The position numbers and the translations under genes were made by a program. Shown here piece by piece: positions 1-5,953 of a DNA stretch of 5,953 bases. Source of the DNA: Deltaproteobacteria bacterium (GTDB lineage: Bacteria > Desulfobacterota > GWC2-55-46 > S146-73); assembly GCA_015492355.1 (NCBI GenBank), contig WGFF01000054.1:1-5953 (forward strand), given 5' to 3'. The notes under the pieces are model-generated. The model was given only the letters and a program-made list of their open reading frames with translations, was not told the origin of the DNA and did no database searches. Numbering within the stretch: the stretch's first letter is position 1; each line of letters opens with the position of its first letter.

Positions 1-22
1 AACCCCTTTTACAAAAGGGGTT
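1..22 (+). terminator. Palindromic hairpin, probable terminator of an upstream gene
   Basis: Bases 1-10 (AACCCCTTTT) are exactly complementary to 13-22 (AAAAGGGGTT), with two bases between them, so at least eight or nine base pairs can form around a small loop. Only a short T-run (21-23) follows, then CCC, so the classical U-tract is weak. Its position about 65 bases before the protease start suggests it ends a plus-strand transcript entering from the left. Because it is symmetric it could also act on the other strand. The upstream gene is outside the window, so this remains an inference. Confidence 0.5.
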
Positions 23-74
23 TCCCTCAGGATTTAGTCCGAAAAAGATACCCATTACCTAAAGAAATAAACAC

Positions 75-80
75 GGGAGG
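75..80 (+). promoter_or_regulatory. Ribosome binding site of the S41 protease
   Basis: GGGAGG lies eight bases before the ATG at 89. The strong match and good spacing fix the protease start at 89. No convincing -35/-10 pair was found in the 65 bases between the upstream hairpin and this site. Confidence 0.8.
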
Positions 81-88
81 AATAACAG

Positions 89-1402
89 ATGATAATCAGG
101 AGATTATCCGGTCCAAGGATCTTTGTCGGGATGTTCATAGCGGTGGTGTTTGCCATTGCGTCGTGGGGGATGTCACAGCGTGTAAGTGCTGTCTCGACTG
201 ATACTTACGAAAATCTCAAGATATTCACCGATGTGGTGAGCATCATAGAGGATAACTATGCAGAGGAGGTGGACTCAAGGGAACTCATCTACAATGCTGT
301 ACGTGGTATGTTGAGAAATCTCGATCCCCATTCCACCTTTCTCACACCTGAGGACTACAGAGAGATGCAGGTCGAGACAAAGGGTAGTTTCGGTGGTATC
401 GGCATAGAAATAGGTATAAGGGATGGGATACTCACTGTTATAGCACCCATAGAGGACACACCTGCCTACAGGGCTGGCATAAAGGCAGGGGACAAGATAG
501 TGAAGATAGAGGACAAGCCCACGAGCGATATGACCCTCAATGAGGCTGTCAAACTCATAAGGGGTCCGAGTGGTAGCGAGATAACCCTGTGGATAATGCG
601 TGAGGGCTTTACAGAGCCCAAGCCCTTCACCCTTGTAAGGGATGTAATAAGGGTCAAGAGTGTCAAGTTCAGGAGTCTTGAGGATGGGTTCGGATACATA
701 CGTATAACCAACTTCCAGGAGCATACAGCAGAGGAGCTTGAAAAGGCCCTTGATGAGCTCGGCTCAAGAAGGGGGGAGCTCAGGGGACTCATACTCGACC
801 TGAGGAACAATCCTGGTGGATTGCTTCAGCAAGCCGTTGCAGTGGCAAACAAGTTCATAAGCTCAGGACTTATAGTCTACACCAAGGGCAGGGCACCAGG
901 GCAGGATATGACCTTCAATGCGGATGAGAAGGGTACCCATCCACACTTTCCCATGGTCGTTATGGTAAACGGTGGCAGTGCAAGTGCATCTGAGATAGTC
1001 GCAGGTGCACTACAGGATCACAAAAGGGCTGTCATACTCGGCACACCCACCTTTGGAAAGGGCTCTGTACAGACCATAATACCCCTTTCAGACGGCTCTG
1101 CCCTGAGGCTTACCACATCCAAGTACTATACACCCTCAGGGAGATCGATACAGGCAAAGGGTATCGAACCAGATATCATGGTGGGACGCATCGTAAAGGC
1201 GCATATAAAGGAGAGGGACCTCAAGGGACACCTCGAAGAAGAAGAGGACACCCCTGAGAAGAAAGAGGAAAAACTGCGCATAACAGAGGAGGAGATAGAG
1301 GCAAAAGAGGGACAGGATATACAGCTCAAGAGGGCACTCGATTATCTCAAAAGCTGGTACATCTTTCAGCAGACCATGAACACCACCAAGCTTGACTCCT
1401 GA
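89..1402 (+). CDS. ctpA: S41 family carboxyl-terminal processing protease with PDZ domain (CtpA/Prc type)
   Basis: This is a membrane-anchored or periplasmic serine protease that trims or degrades envelope proteins from their C-termini. Residues 10-27 are a hydrophobic signal or anchor segment after a basic N-terminus (MIIRR). An N-terminal helical region (about 40-95, with LRNLDPHSTFL) leads into a PDZ domain (about 97-182, with GSFGGIGIEI and AGIKAGDKI) that binds substrate C-termini. The S41 core spans about 195-366. In family terms the nucleophile is Ser299 in the GGSASASEI motif and the general base is Lys324 in TFGKGSVQ; the 25-residue spacing matches characterised members such as E. 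coli Tsp. LDLRNNPGG (236-244) is also typical. The 437-residue length is normal for the short CtpA class. The C-terminal tail (about 370-410) is unusually rich in Glu and Lys, followed by a final helix. The start has a strong ribosome binding site. The next gene begins 8 bases after the stop, so the two are probably cotranscribed. The natural substrate cannot be told from sequence. Confidence 0.96.
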   Translation: MIIRRLSGPRIFVGMFIAVVFAIASWGMSQRVSAVSTDTYENLKIFTDVVSIIEDNYAEEVDSRELIYNAVRGMLRNLDPHSTFLTPEDYREMQVETKGSFGGIGIEIGIRDGILTVIAPIEDTPAYRAGIKAGDKIVKIEDKPTSDMTLNEAVKLIRGPSGSEITLWIMREGFTEPKPFTLVRDVIRVKSVKFRSLEDGFGYIRITNFQEHTAEELEKALDELGSRRGELRGLILDLRNNPGGLLQQAVAVANKFISSGLIVYTKGRAPGQDMTFNADEKGTHPHFPMVVMVNGGSASASEIVAGALQDHKRAVILGTPTFGKGSVQTIIPLSDGSALRLTTSKYYTPSGRSIQAKGIEPDIMVGRIVKAHIKERDLKGHLEEEEDTPEKKEEKLRITEEEIEAKEGQDIQLKRALDYLKSWYIFQQTMNTTKLDS

Positions 1403-1410
1403 GAAATAAG

Positions 1411-2289
1411 GTGGCAGGAAAGGGCAGGAAAAGAAGATACAAAAGGGTGCCCCTTACATATACTGTCCTCTTTATCGTCCTTGCGGTGCTTGGAGGAGGG
1501 GTCTTTTTTATCCTCTGGAAGGGACTGTTTCCACCGCAGAAGGTAAGGATAGACCGTCTACCCGAGATTGTCTATCCCCCTGTGGAGAGACCAAAGCCCC
1601 CTCCATCTGTAAAGCCCACACCCCTTAAGCCACGGGTCGCCATAGTGATAGACGATCTGGGCTATGACCTTGGAAGATTCAGGGAACTGCTCGACCTGGA
1701 CGTACCTATTACTGTGGCTGTTCTTCCCTATCTCAAGTATTCCTTACGGGTTGCAGAGCAGGCTCATTCAAAGGGCTGGGATGTACTGCTCCATCTGCCC
1801 ATGGAGCCAAAGGATACCGAAAGGTACGATCCAGGAGAACATGCCCTGTTTACCCATATGTCAGAGGACAGGGTGCAGAGCCTTGTGGAGGAGAACCTGG
1901 GTGCAGTGCCCTTTGTAAAGGGTGTGAACAACCACATGGGTTCAAGATTCACCGAGGATGAAGACCTCATGAGGGCGGTACTGGAGGTCATCAAAAAAAG
2001 GGATATCTTCTTCCTCGACAGTAGAACCACAGCCCACTCTGTTGCAGGCAGGATAGCAAAACAGATGGGTATTAAAACAGCGGACAGGGATGTGTTCCTC
2101 GATAACAGAAGAGATAGGGAGTATATAAGAAAACAGATGGAGGAACTCGTGAGCATCGCAAGGAGGAAGGGAAAGGCTGTGGCAATAGGGCATCCCTATC
2201 CAGAGACCATATCTGTGCTCAAGGACATGATACCAGAACTCGAAAGGGAAGGTATAAGGGTCGTAAAACTCTCTTCCCTCGTTGAGTGA
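1411..2289 (+). CDS. Divergent polysaccharide deacetylase family protein (YibQ-like)
   Basis: This is a membrane-anchored envelope protein of the divergent polysaccharide deacetylase family (Pfam Polysacc_deac_2, E. coli YibQ), a relative of the NodB carbohydrate esterases. The biochemical role of the family is poorly defined. The N-terminus is very basic (GKGRKRRYKR), followed by one membrane segment (about 16-36) and a proline-rich linker (about 51-74), so the catalytic-type domain should lie in the periplasm. Visible family motifs are AIVIDDLGYD (77-86), LLHLPMEP (126-133), GVNNHMGSRFT (171-181), FLDSRTT (201-207) and AIGHPYPET (258-266). The Asp pair 81/82 and His 128, 175 and 261 are candidate metal or catalytic residues. 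The start is GTG, 8 bases after the protease stop, with only a weak GAGA/AAGG ribosome binding signal, which fits translational coupling. The reading frame is intact at 292 residues, a usual length. The pairing with an S41 protease recurs in several diderm lineages. Confidence 0.92.
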   Translation: MAGKGRKRRYKRVPLTYTVLFIVLAVLGGGVFFILWKGLFPPQKVRIDRLPEIVYPPVERPKPPPSVKPTPLKPRVAIVIDDLGYDLGRFRELLDLDVPITVAVLPYLKYSLRVAEQAHSKGWDVLLHLPMEPKDTERYDPGEHALFTHMSEDRVQSLVEENLGAVPFVKGVNNHMGSRFTEDEDLMRAVLEVIKKRDIFFLDSRTTAHSVAGRIAKQMGIKTADRDVFLDNRRDREYIRKQMEELVSIARRKGKAVAIGHPYPETISVLKDMIPELEREGIRVVKLSSLVE

Positions 2290-2336
2290 GCCTTACCCGC
2301 CTGCACAGTGTGGCATCGAAAAAAACTCTCCACCCC

Positions 2337-2365
2337 CATATCATGGACAGGTTTCTGGTGATATG
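2337..2365 (+). repeat. Inverted repeat overlapping the porin start region
   Basis: CATATCA (2337-2343) is complementary to TGATATG (2359-2365), a seven-base-pair stem around a 15-base loop. The right arm covers the SD-like GGTGA and the first of two tandem ATG codons. It could be an RNA hairpin masking the ribosome site or a DNA operator, but the stem is short and AT-rich and may be coincidental. The arms are too far apart for a canonical 19-base Fur box. Confidence 0.25.
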
Positions 2366-3454
2366 ATGAAATGTTTAAGACCAAGGATTCTATATCTTGT
2401 GCTTTTTCATATCATTGTGACACCCCTCATCTGTTACGGAGGGGACCCTACACAGGAGATAAAGGTACTGAAAAAAAGGCTCGAAAGTCTGGAGAGAAGA
2501 CAGGCAGACCTGTATCATACCCTCAAGGAGAAAAAGGCCCCTGGTCTTGTAAGGGAGATAATAAAGAAGTTATACTTCGGTGGGCTGATGGAGATAGAGG
2601 GTTTTGTGGAGGACGATGATGCAAAAGGGAGTAGTTCGGATATCTTGCTCGCAACGGTCGAGTTTGATATGGATGTAGAAGCCAATGGCATGGCAGGGCA
2701 TGTGCTCTTTCTATATGAGGAGGATATCACAGAGCCCATGGAACTTGATGAGGCTACGGTTACAGTGGAGGTGGGATATGGCTTAAGCCTTACCGCTGGA
2801 AGGATGTACCTTCCCTTCGGCGTACTCAAGACCCACTTCATAACCGACCCACTCATACTCGAACTCGGCGAGACAAGGCAGACCGCCTTCCTTGCAGGCT
2901 ACAGTACCAAAGCCCTCGATCTATCCATCGGTATATTCAATGGCGATACCATGAAGGATGGGGACAACAGTATCGACGATGTGGTTGTGAGCCTCAACAT
3001 ACTGCCCCTCGATAACACAAAGATAGGTGCTTCCTATCTGTCCAATCTTGCGGACACAAAGATAGGGCTTACAGGGAGGAATATCCACAAGGAGGTACCG
3101 GGTATAGGGCTCTTTCTGGATATATCGTTCAAGAGATGGCTTTTGAGCTGGGAGTATATAGGGGCAGGTACAGGATTCGATGCCAAGGACCTCGACAGTA
3201 ACAACAATGGAAGGGGAGACAGGCCACAGGCATACAATATGGAGGTTGCCTATATTATAAGTGATTTCGTGGAGTGCTCCCTGAGATACGAGGGTAGCAG
3301 GGAGTTTTTGGATTTTCCAGAGGAACAGTACGGGGTGGAGTTCGCCTACAGACCATTCGACAACACGGTGGTTGCCTTCGAGTACATGCACGGCAGACTG
3401 GGTGGTGGTAAGTGGAGAAAGAGGTTCACAACCCAGCTGGGTATGGAGTTCTGA
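2366..3454 (+). CDS. LbtU-family siderophore porin / outer-membrane beta-barrel protein
   Basis: This is an outer-membrane barrel resembling the LbtU family, named for the TonB-independent legiobactin receptor of Legionella. Residues 1-25 form a signal peptide (basic MKCLRPR, hydrophobic LYLVLFHIIV, cleavage probably near CYGG). A short coiled coil follows (about 29-57, KRLESLERRQADLY), then alternating beta strands from about residue 69 to the end. Features I associate with this family are GGLMEIEGF, FLYEED (115-120), GRMYLPFG (145-152), TDPLILELGETR (160-171), FNGD (191-194) and AYNMEVAY. The C-terminal Phe (GMEF) is the usual barrel-assembly signal. The frame is open back to a TTG at 2282, overlapping the deacetylase stop, but those 27 residues are proline-rich and unlike a signal peptide. 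I therefore prefer ATG 2366 (or the adjacent ATG 2363), with GGTGA at 2357-2361. The product is 362 residues. Many family members are not tied experimentally to siderophores, so the substrate is uncertain. No upstream terminator is visible, so readthrough from the deacetylase is possible. Confidence 0.85.
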   Translation: MKCLRPRILYLVLFHIIVTPLICYGGDPTQEIKVLKKRLESLERRQADLYHTLKEKKAPGLVREIIKKLYFGGLMEIEGFVEDDDAKGSSSDILLATVEFDMDVEANGMAGHVLFLYEEDITEPMELDEATVTVEVGYGLSLTAGRMYLPFGVLKTHFITDPLILELGETRQTAFLAGYSTKALDLSIGIFNGDTMKDGDNSIDDVVVSLNILPLDNTKIGASYLSNLADTKIGLTGRNIHKEVPGIGLFLDISFKRWLLSWEYIGAGTGFDAKDLDSNNNGRGDRPQAYNMEVAYIISDFVECSLRYEGSREFLDFPEEQYGVEFAYRPFDNTVVAFEYMHGRLGGGKWRKRFTTQLGMEF

Positions 3455-3461
3455 AGGAGGG
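3455..3461 (+). promoter_or_regulatory. Strong Shine-Dalgarno sequence directly after the porin stop
   Basis: AGGAGGG (3455-3461) begins immediately after the porin stop codon, and an ATG lies seven bases downstream at 3469. It is the best anti-16S match I see in the window, stronger than those of the deacetylase and the porin. It either serves the 17-codon ORF that follows or is the remnant of a lost downstream gene. Confidence 0.5.
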
Positions 3462-3468
3462 TCGATAG

Positions 3469-3522
3469 ATGACAGGGACAATCAGCCCTGCAACCGGAAG
3501 GGATACATACATGATCCTGTAG
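3469..3522 (+). CDS. Candidate 17-residue small ORF after the porin gene
   Basis: The ORF reads MTGTISPATGRDTYMIL and ends at TAG 3520-3522. It starts 14 bases after the porin stop and has an AGGAGGG ribosome site at ideal spacing. After the TAG the same frame stays open for 25 more codons, to TGA at 3598-3600. The whole could therefore be a 43-codon frame interrupted by one stop, or the worn start of a vanished gene. The peptide has no membrane segment and no motif I recognise. Evidence for translation rests on the ribosome site alone, so this is a hypothesis, not an established gene. Confidence 0.25.
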   Translation: MTGTISPATGRDTYMIL

Positions 3523-3578
3523 AGCGGTCTTTCTTTAAGAAGACAACATAATATGGTACCCGCAGGATGCCCTGTCCT

Positions 3579-3609
3579 GTGGAGGGGGATGAATGGCTGA
3601 CCTCTCCAC
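3579..3609. terminator. Hairpin between the convergent stop codons, possible bidirectional transcript end
   Basis: GTGGAGGGG (3579-3587) pairs with CCTCTCCAC (3601-3609), giving nine base pairs including one G-U pair around a 13-base loop. It lies eight bases beyond the minus-strand kinase stop and about 125 bases beyond the porin stop, where a shared 3' end is expected. Neither strand has a T-tract after the stem, so it is not a classical intrinsic terminator. It may instead stabilise 3' ends. Confidence 0.35.
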
Positions 3610-3616
3610 TACAAAC

Positions 3617-5953
3617 CTAACCGGGTGGATTGTCCTCACCCGCCCTTGAGGAGATAATCTCCTTTACCATCTTTATGAGTTCGCGCGGTTCAAAGGGTTT
3701 TAGGATGTAAGGACACCCGCTCGTCTTGAAGAACTCCCTCACATCGTTACTGAACACATCCCCTGTAAGGAGTATTATCCTGTTTTTCATGTAGGCATAT
3801 TTTTTACTGATAATCTCGTACAGTTCCTTTCCTCCCACCCCTGGCATCTTCACATCAGCCACTATCAGCGAGAATCTCTGCCTTTCCAGTGCATCGAGTG
3901 CCTCCTTCCCGTCCCTTGCCATCTCCACCTTGAACCCTTCCCTTGTAAGTATATCCGATAGAGACTCCCTTATAGCCTTCTCGTCATCCACTACAAGCAG
4001 GGTATCCCCGTTGTAGACCTCCCTGTTCACCATGCTGTTCAGGGATACACCGTCAGTGCTTTCTGTCTTCTGTATCACAGGGAGTGTTATGGTTACAAGG
4101 CTTCCGCCTTCCTGTGGGCTTGTAATGTTTATGGTGCCACCGTGTTCGGTTATTATACCGTGGGTTATGGATAGCCCCAGCCCTGTGCCTTTTCCCACCT
4201 CTTTGGTTGTAAAGAAGGGGTCGAAGACCTTGTGTATTATATCATTCGGTATGCCTGGGCCATCGTCCCTGAAGGTTATTTTTATCATATCATCCTCAAG
4301 GCTCGTCCGTATCTCCAGTCTACCTCTCTCCCTGTACGCCACGATGGCATCTGCTGCATTGTTTATAATGTTTATAAACACCTGCTCCAGCTGGTAGAAG
4401 TCCACCATGGTCTTGGGCAGATTCGGCTCAAGATCGAGAACGACCTCGATATTGTTTGTCTTAAGGGAGTATTCCTTCAGTTCGAGTGTCTGCTTGAGTA
4501 TGGTATTTATGTCGTGATAGTTCTTTTCCGCCTTTCTGCTCCTTGCAAAGGTAAGGAGGTTCTGGACTATCTTTGCGGTTCTTATGGATTCGTGGTATAT
4601 CTTCTGGAGTTTTTCCTTTATCTCTTCGAGCGATTTGTCCCCTGGCATGTCTATGAGGAGCTGACTGTAGCCCATTATACCCATAAGCGGATTGTTTAGT
4701 TCATGGGCTATGCCTGCAACGAGCTTGCCTATACTGCTGAGTTTCTCGGAATGGAGGAGTTGTTCCTGGAGGGTCTTCTCCTTTGTTATGTCCCTTGCAA
4801 TATGTACAACCGCCCAGACCTCACCTGTATTGCTGAATATTGGATAGGTTATCACCTGATAGATACCATTGAAGACCATATCATCCACCTCTACACTCTC
4901 TATCCTTCCTGTCTCAAGGGTTCTCAGATGGGGACACCTGGTATCGTAACCTGCCTTATCGTATAGAAGTTCATAGCATTTTCTGCCGAGGAGGTCCTCT
5001 GGTTCTGCGTTGAATTTTCTCGCAAATGCCCTGTTGACCTTGACTATCCTTGAGTCCCTGTCATGTATGGATATGAGGTCCTGGATGGCATCGAATGTGG
5101 CAACCCATTCTTCCCTGCTCTTTATCACGGTCTCAAGGAGTCTCCTTTTTTCATCATCCCTCTTTCGCAGTGCCTCGAGCATGTTGTTGAAGGTCCTTGC
5201 AAGATAGCCTATCTCGTCATCGGAGGCGACGTTTATCTTCTCTGTTATGCCGTTACTGCTTTCGAGATTCTCGGATATCCTCTTGAGGACGTTGACAGTC
5301 TTTTCTATCGGTTCTGTTATAGACCTCTTTATGACAAAGGAAAGGAGCATCCCGCCCACGGTGACGGCGAGAAAACCGATTATTATCCACTGATTCCTGG
5401 TCTTTGCAAGGCTCAGGTACATATCCTCAAGGGAGAGGGATATCATGAGTATGCCCCTTGCCCCCTCACCTGTATGACACCTGTCACATCCCTGTCTCTT
5501 TTCTATCGGTTGCAGATACGTGAATATGGGTCTGTCACCTGTCTTTTCGATGTAGTATATTGCACCTCTATCCCAGTTTTCCTTCAACTGTTCAAAAGCC
5601 CTTTTGAACTCCTCGTTCTGCACGCCCTCTGCAATGTTGTGTTTCTTGTTGGGATGGTTCTCCAGCCACTCTGTCTTTGTGTATCCCACAACCTTCCTTA
5701 CAGCCTCGATGGTCTTTAAATCCTGAAACGCCTCCTCTATACCGTTACTCCTTATGATCTGGATGCGTTCTGTGCCCTCCACTGTCCTGAGCGCATCTAT
5801 AAAGTACCGTACAAGGTCTGGCTTTTCGTCGAGCATGTCCACGTATATGGAGTTCAGGATGGGCTCTGCCATGAGTCTGCTCGCCTTTACCTTTTCTCCC
5901 AGGAGCTCATGCCTCTTGCTCTTGATATTCCAGTAGATGGAAAGGAATACACC
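3617..5953 (-). CDS. Hybrid sensor histidine kinase with external CxxCH heme-c motif, HAMP, PAS and receiver domains (N-terminus cut by window edge)
   Basis: Residues are numbered from the in-frame ATG at 5872. The frame continues open from there to the window edge for 27 codons (reading GVFLSIYWNIKSKRHELL near the edge), which looks like the end of a first membrane helix. The true start is therefore outside the window. The order is: external sensor region (about 1-158) with CDRCH at 129-133, a covalent heme-c attachment motif; membrane helix (162-181); HAMP (about 182-235); PAS (about 254-365); HisKA with phospho-acceptor His390 in AGIAHELNNPL; and HATPase with N box NIINNAADAI, DDGPGI (536-541), FDPFFTTK and GKGTGLGLS. 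A receiver follows, with acidic DDE 629-631, phospho-acceptor Asp673 (VADVKMPG), Thr703 and Lys725 (LKPF). All key residues are intact, so it should be active. No HPt domain is present, so a separate phosphotransfer partner or intramolecular control is implied. The signal is probably redox- or gas-related, inferred from the heme motif. It converges on the porin gene. Confidence 0.95.
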   Translation of the reverse strand, partial: GVFLSIYWNIKSKRHELLGEKVKASRLMAEPILNSIYVDMLDEKPDLVRYFIDALRTVEGTERIQIIRSNGIEEAFQDLKTIEAVRKVVGYTKTEWLENHPNKKHNIAEGVQNEEFKRAFEQLKENWDRGAIYYIEKTGDRPIFTYLQPIEKRQGCDRCHTGEGARGILMISLSLEDMYLSLAKTRNQWIIIGFLAVTVGGMLLSFVIKRSITEPIEKTVNVLKRISENLESSNGITEKINVASDDEIGYLARTFNNMLEALRKRDDEKRRLLETVIKSREEWVATFDAIQDLISIHDRDSRIVKVNRAFARKFNAEPEDLLGRKCYELLYDKAGYDTRCPHLRTLETGRIESVEVDDMVFNGIYQVITYPIFSNTGEVWAVVHIARDITKEKTLQEQLLHSEKLSSIGKLVAGIAHELNNPLMGIMGYSQLLIDMPGDKSLEEIKEKLQKIYHESIRTAKIVQNLLTFARSRKAEKNYHDINTILKQTLELKEYSLKTNNIEVVLDLEPNLPKTMVDFYQLEQVFINIINNAADAIVAYRERGRLEIRTSLEDDMIKITFRDDGPGIPNDIIHKVFDPFFTTKEVGKGTGLGLSITHGIITEHGGTINITSPQEGGSLVTITLPVIQKTESTDGVSLNSMVNREVYNGDTLLVVDDEKAIRESLSDILTREGFKVEMARDGKEALDALERQRFSLIVADVKMPGVGGKELYEIISKKYAYMKNRIILLTGDVFSNDVREFFKTSGCPYILKPFEPRELIKMVKEIISSRAGEDNPPG

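Noticed and set aside
23..74. Possible promoter between the left-edge hairpin and the protease ribosome site
   Set aside because: No pair of -35 and -10 boxes with acceptable spacing and match was found. A promoter may exist, but the sequence does not show it.
2282..2365. TTG start at 2282 for the porin, overlapping the deacetylase stop
   Set aside because: It would place a proline-rich, non-hydrophobic 28-residue stretch before the signal peptide. The tandem ATGs at 2363/2366 give a proper exported N-terminus.
2337..2365. Fur box upstream of the putative siderophore porin
   Set aside because: The only palindrome has arms separated by 15 bases and does not match the GATAATGATAATCATTATC pattern. 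Iron control cannot be claimed from the sequence.
2921..3481. A 186-residue open frame on the minus strand, opposite the porin gene
   Set aside because: It overlaps a barrel gene with a signal peptide and C-terminal Phe, and its translation shows no domain, so it is a shadow of the porin coding sequence.
3473..3490. CAGGG/CCCTG and other short inverted repeats in the convergent spacer (also 3527-3544 and 3563-3579)
   Set aside because: Stems of five or six pairs, some with wobble, and no T-tracts. They are within what chance gives in 160 bases.
5063..5719. A 218-residue open frame on the plus strand, opposite the kinase sensor and HAMP region
   Set aside because: It is antisense to a well-supported kinase with intact domains. 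Its product is Cys/Tyr/Leu-rich without any recognisable domain, which is typical of a shadow frame.
1..5953. CRISPR arrays, insertion sequences, tRNA or rRNA genes, phage or defence genes
   Set aside because: No repeat-spacer pattern, transposase or terminal repeats, or RNA-gene sequence was seen on either strand. Codon habit looks uniform across the four main genes.

Overview
The window carries four convincing protein-coding genes. The first three run in the plus direction as a cell-envelope cluster: a PDZ-containing S41 carboxyl-terminal processing protease, a YibQ-type divergent polysaccharide deacetylase, and an outer-membrane beta-barrel of the LbtU siderophore-porin type. A large hybrid sensor histidine kinase converges on them from the minus strand. 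Its reading frame is still open at the right edge of the window, so its N-terminus is missing here.

The sequence suggests a Gram-negative (diderm) anaerobe or microaerophile. The outer-membrane barrel ends in phenylalanine, and the sensor kinase has an external CxxCH heme-c motif. Isoleucine ATA and arginine AGG/AGA codons are frequent in all genes on both strands, base composition is roughly balanced, and the S41 protease-YibQ order is common in Nitrospirota and deltaproteobacterial lineages. My best guess is the Nitrospirota (Thermodesulfovibrionia-like), but this is inference from codon habit and gene order; no marker gene is present.

Layout: bases 1-22 form a perfect inverted repeat, probably the terminator of an upstream gene. 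The protease follows with a strong ribosome binding site, then the deacetylase after an 8-base gap, then the porin after about 75 bases. That last gap contains a start-codon-overlapping inverted repeat and a seven-codon mini-ORF. The 162-base convergent spacer (3455-3616) contains a 17-codon ORF behind the best Shine-Dalgarno sequence in the window, and a hairpin without a T-tract that lies between the two convergent stop codons.

How the genes may work together: the protease and the deacetylase are both envelope-maintenance proteins, and this pair often sits next to a murein hydrolase activator, which may lie just upstream. The barrel protein would handle small-molecule or iron-chelate passage through the outer membrane. 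The hybrid kinase appears to sense a redox or gas-related signal through a heme outside the membrane and passes phosphate to a C-terminal receiver. I see no defence island, mobile element, CRISPR array, tRNA or rRNA. The region is mostly ordinary core genome, and I found nothing that qualifies as a clearly new system.
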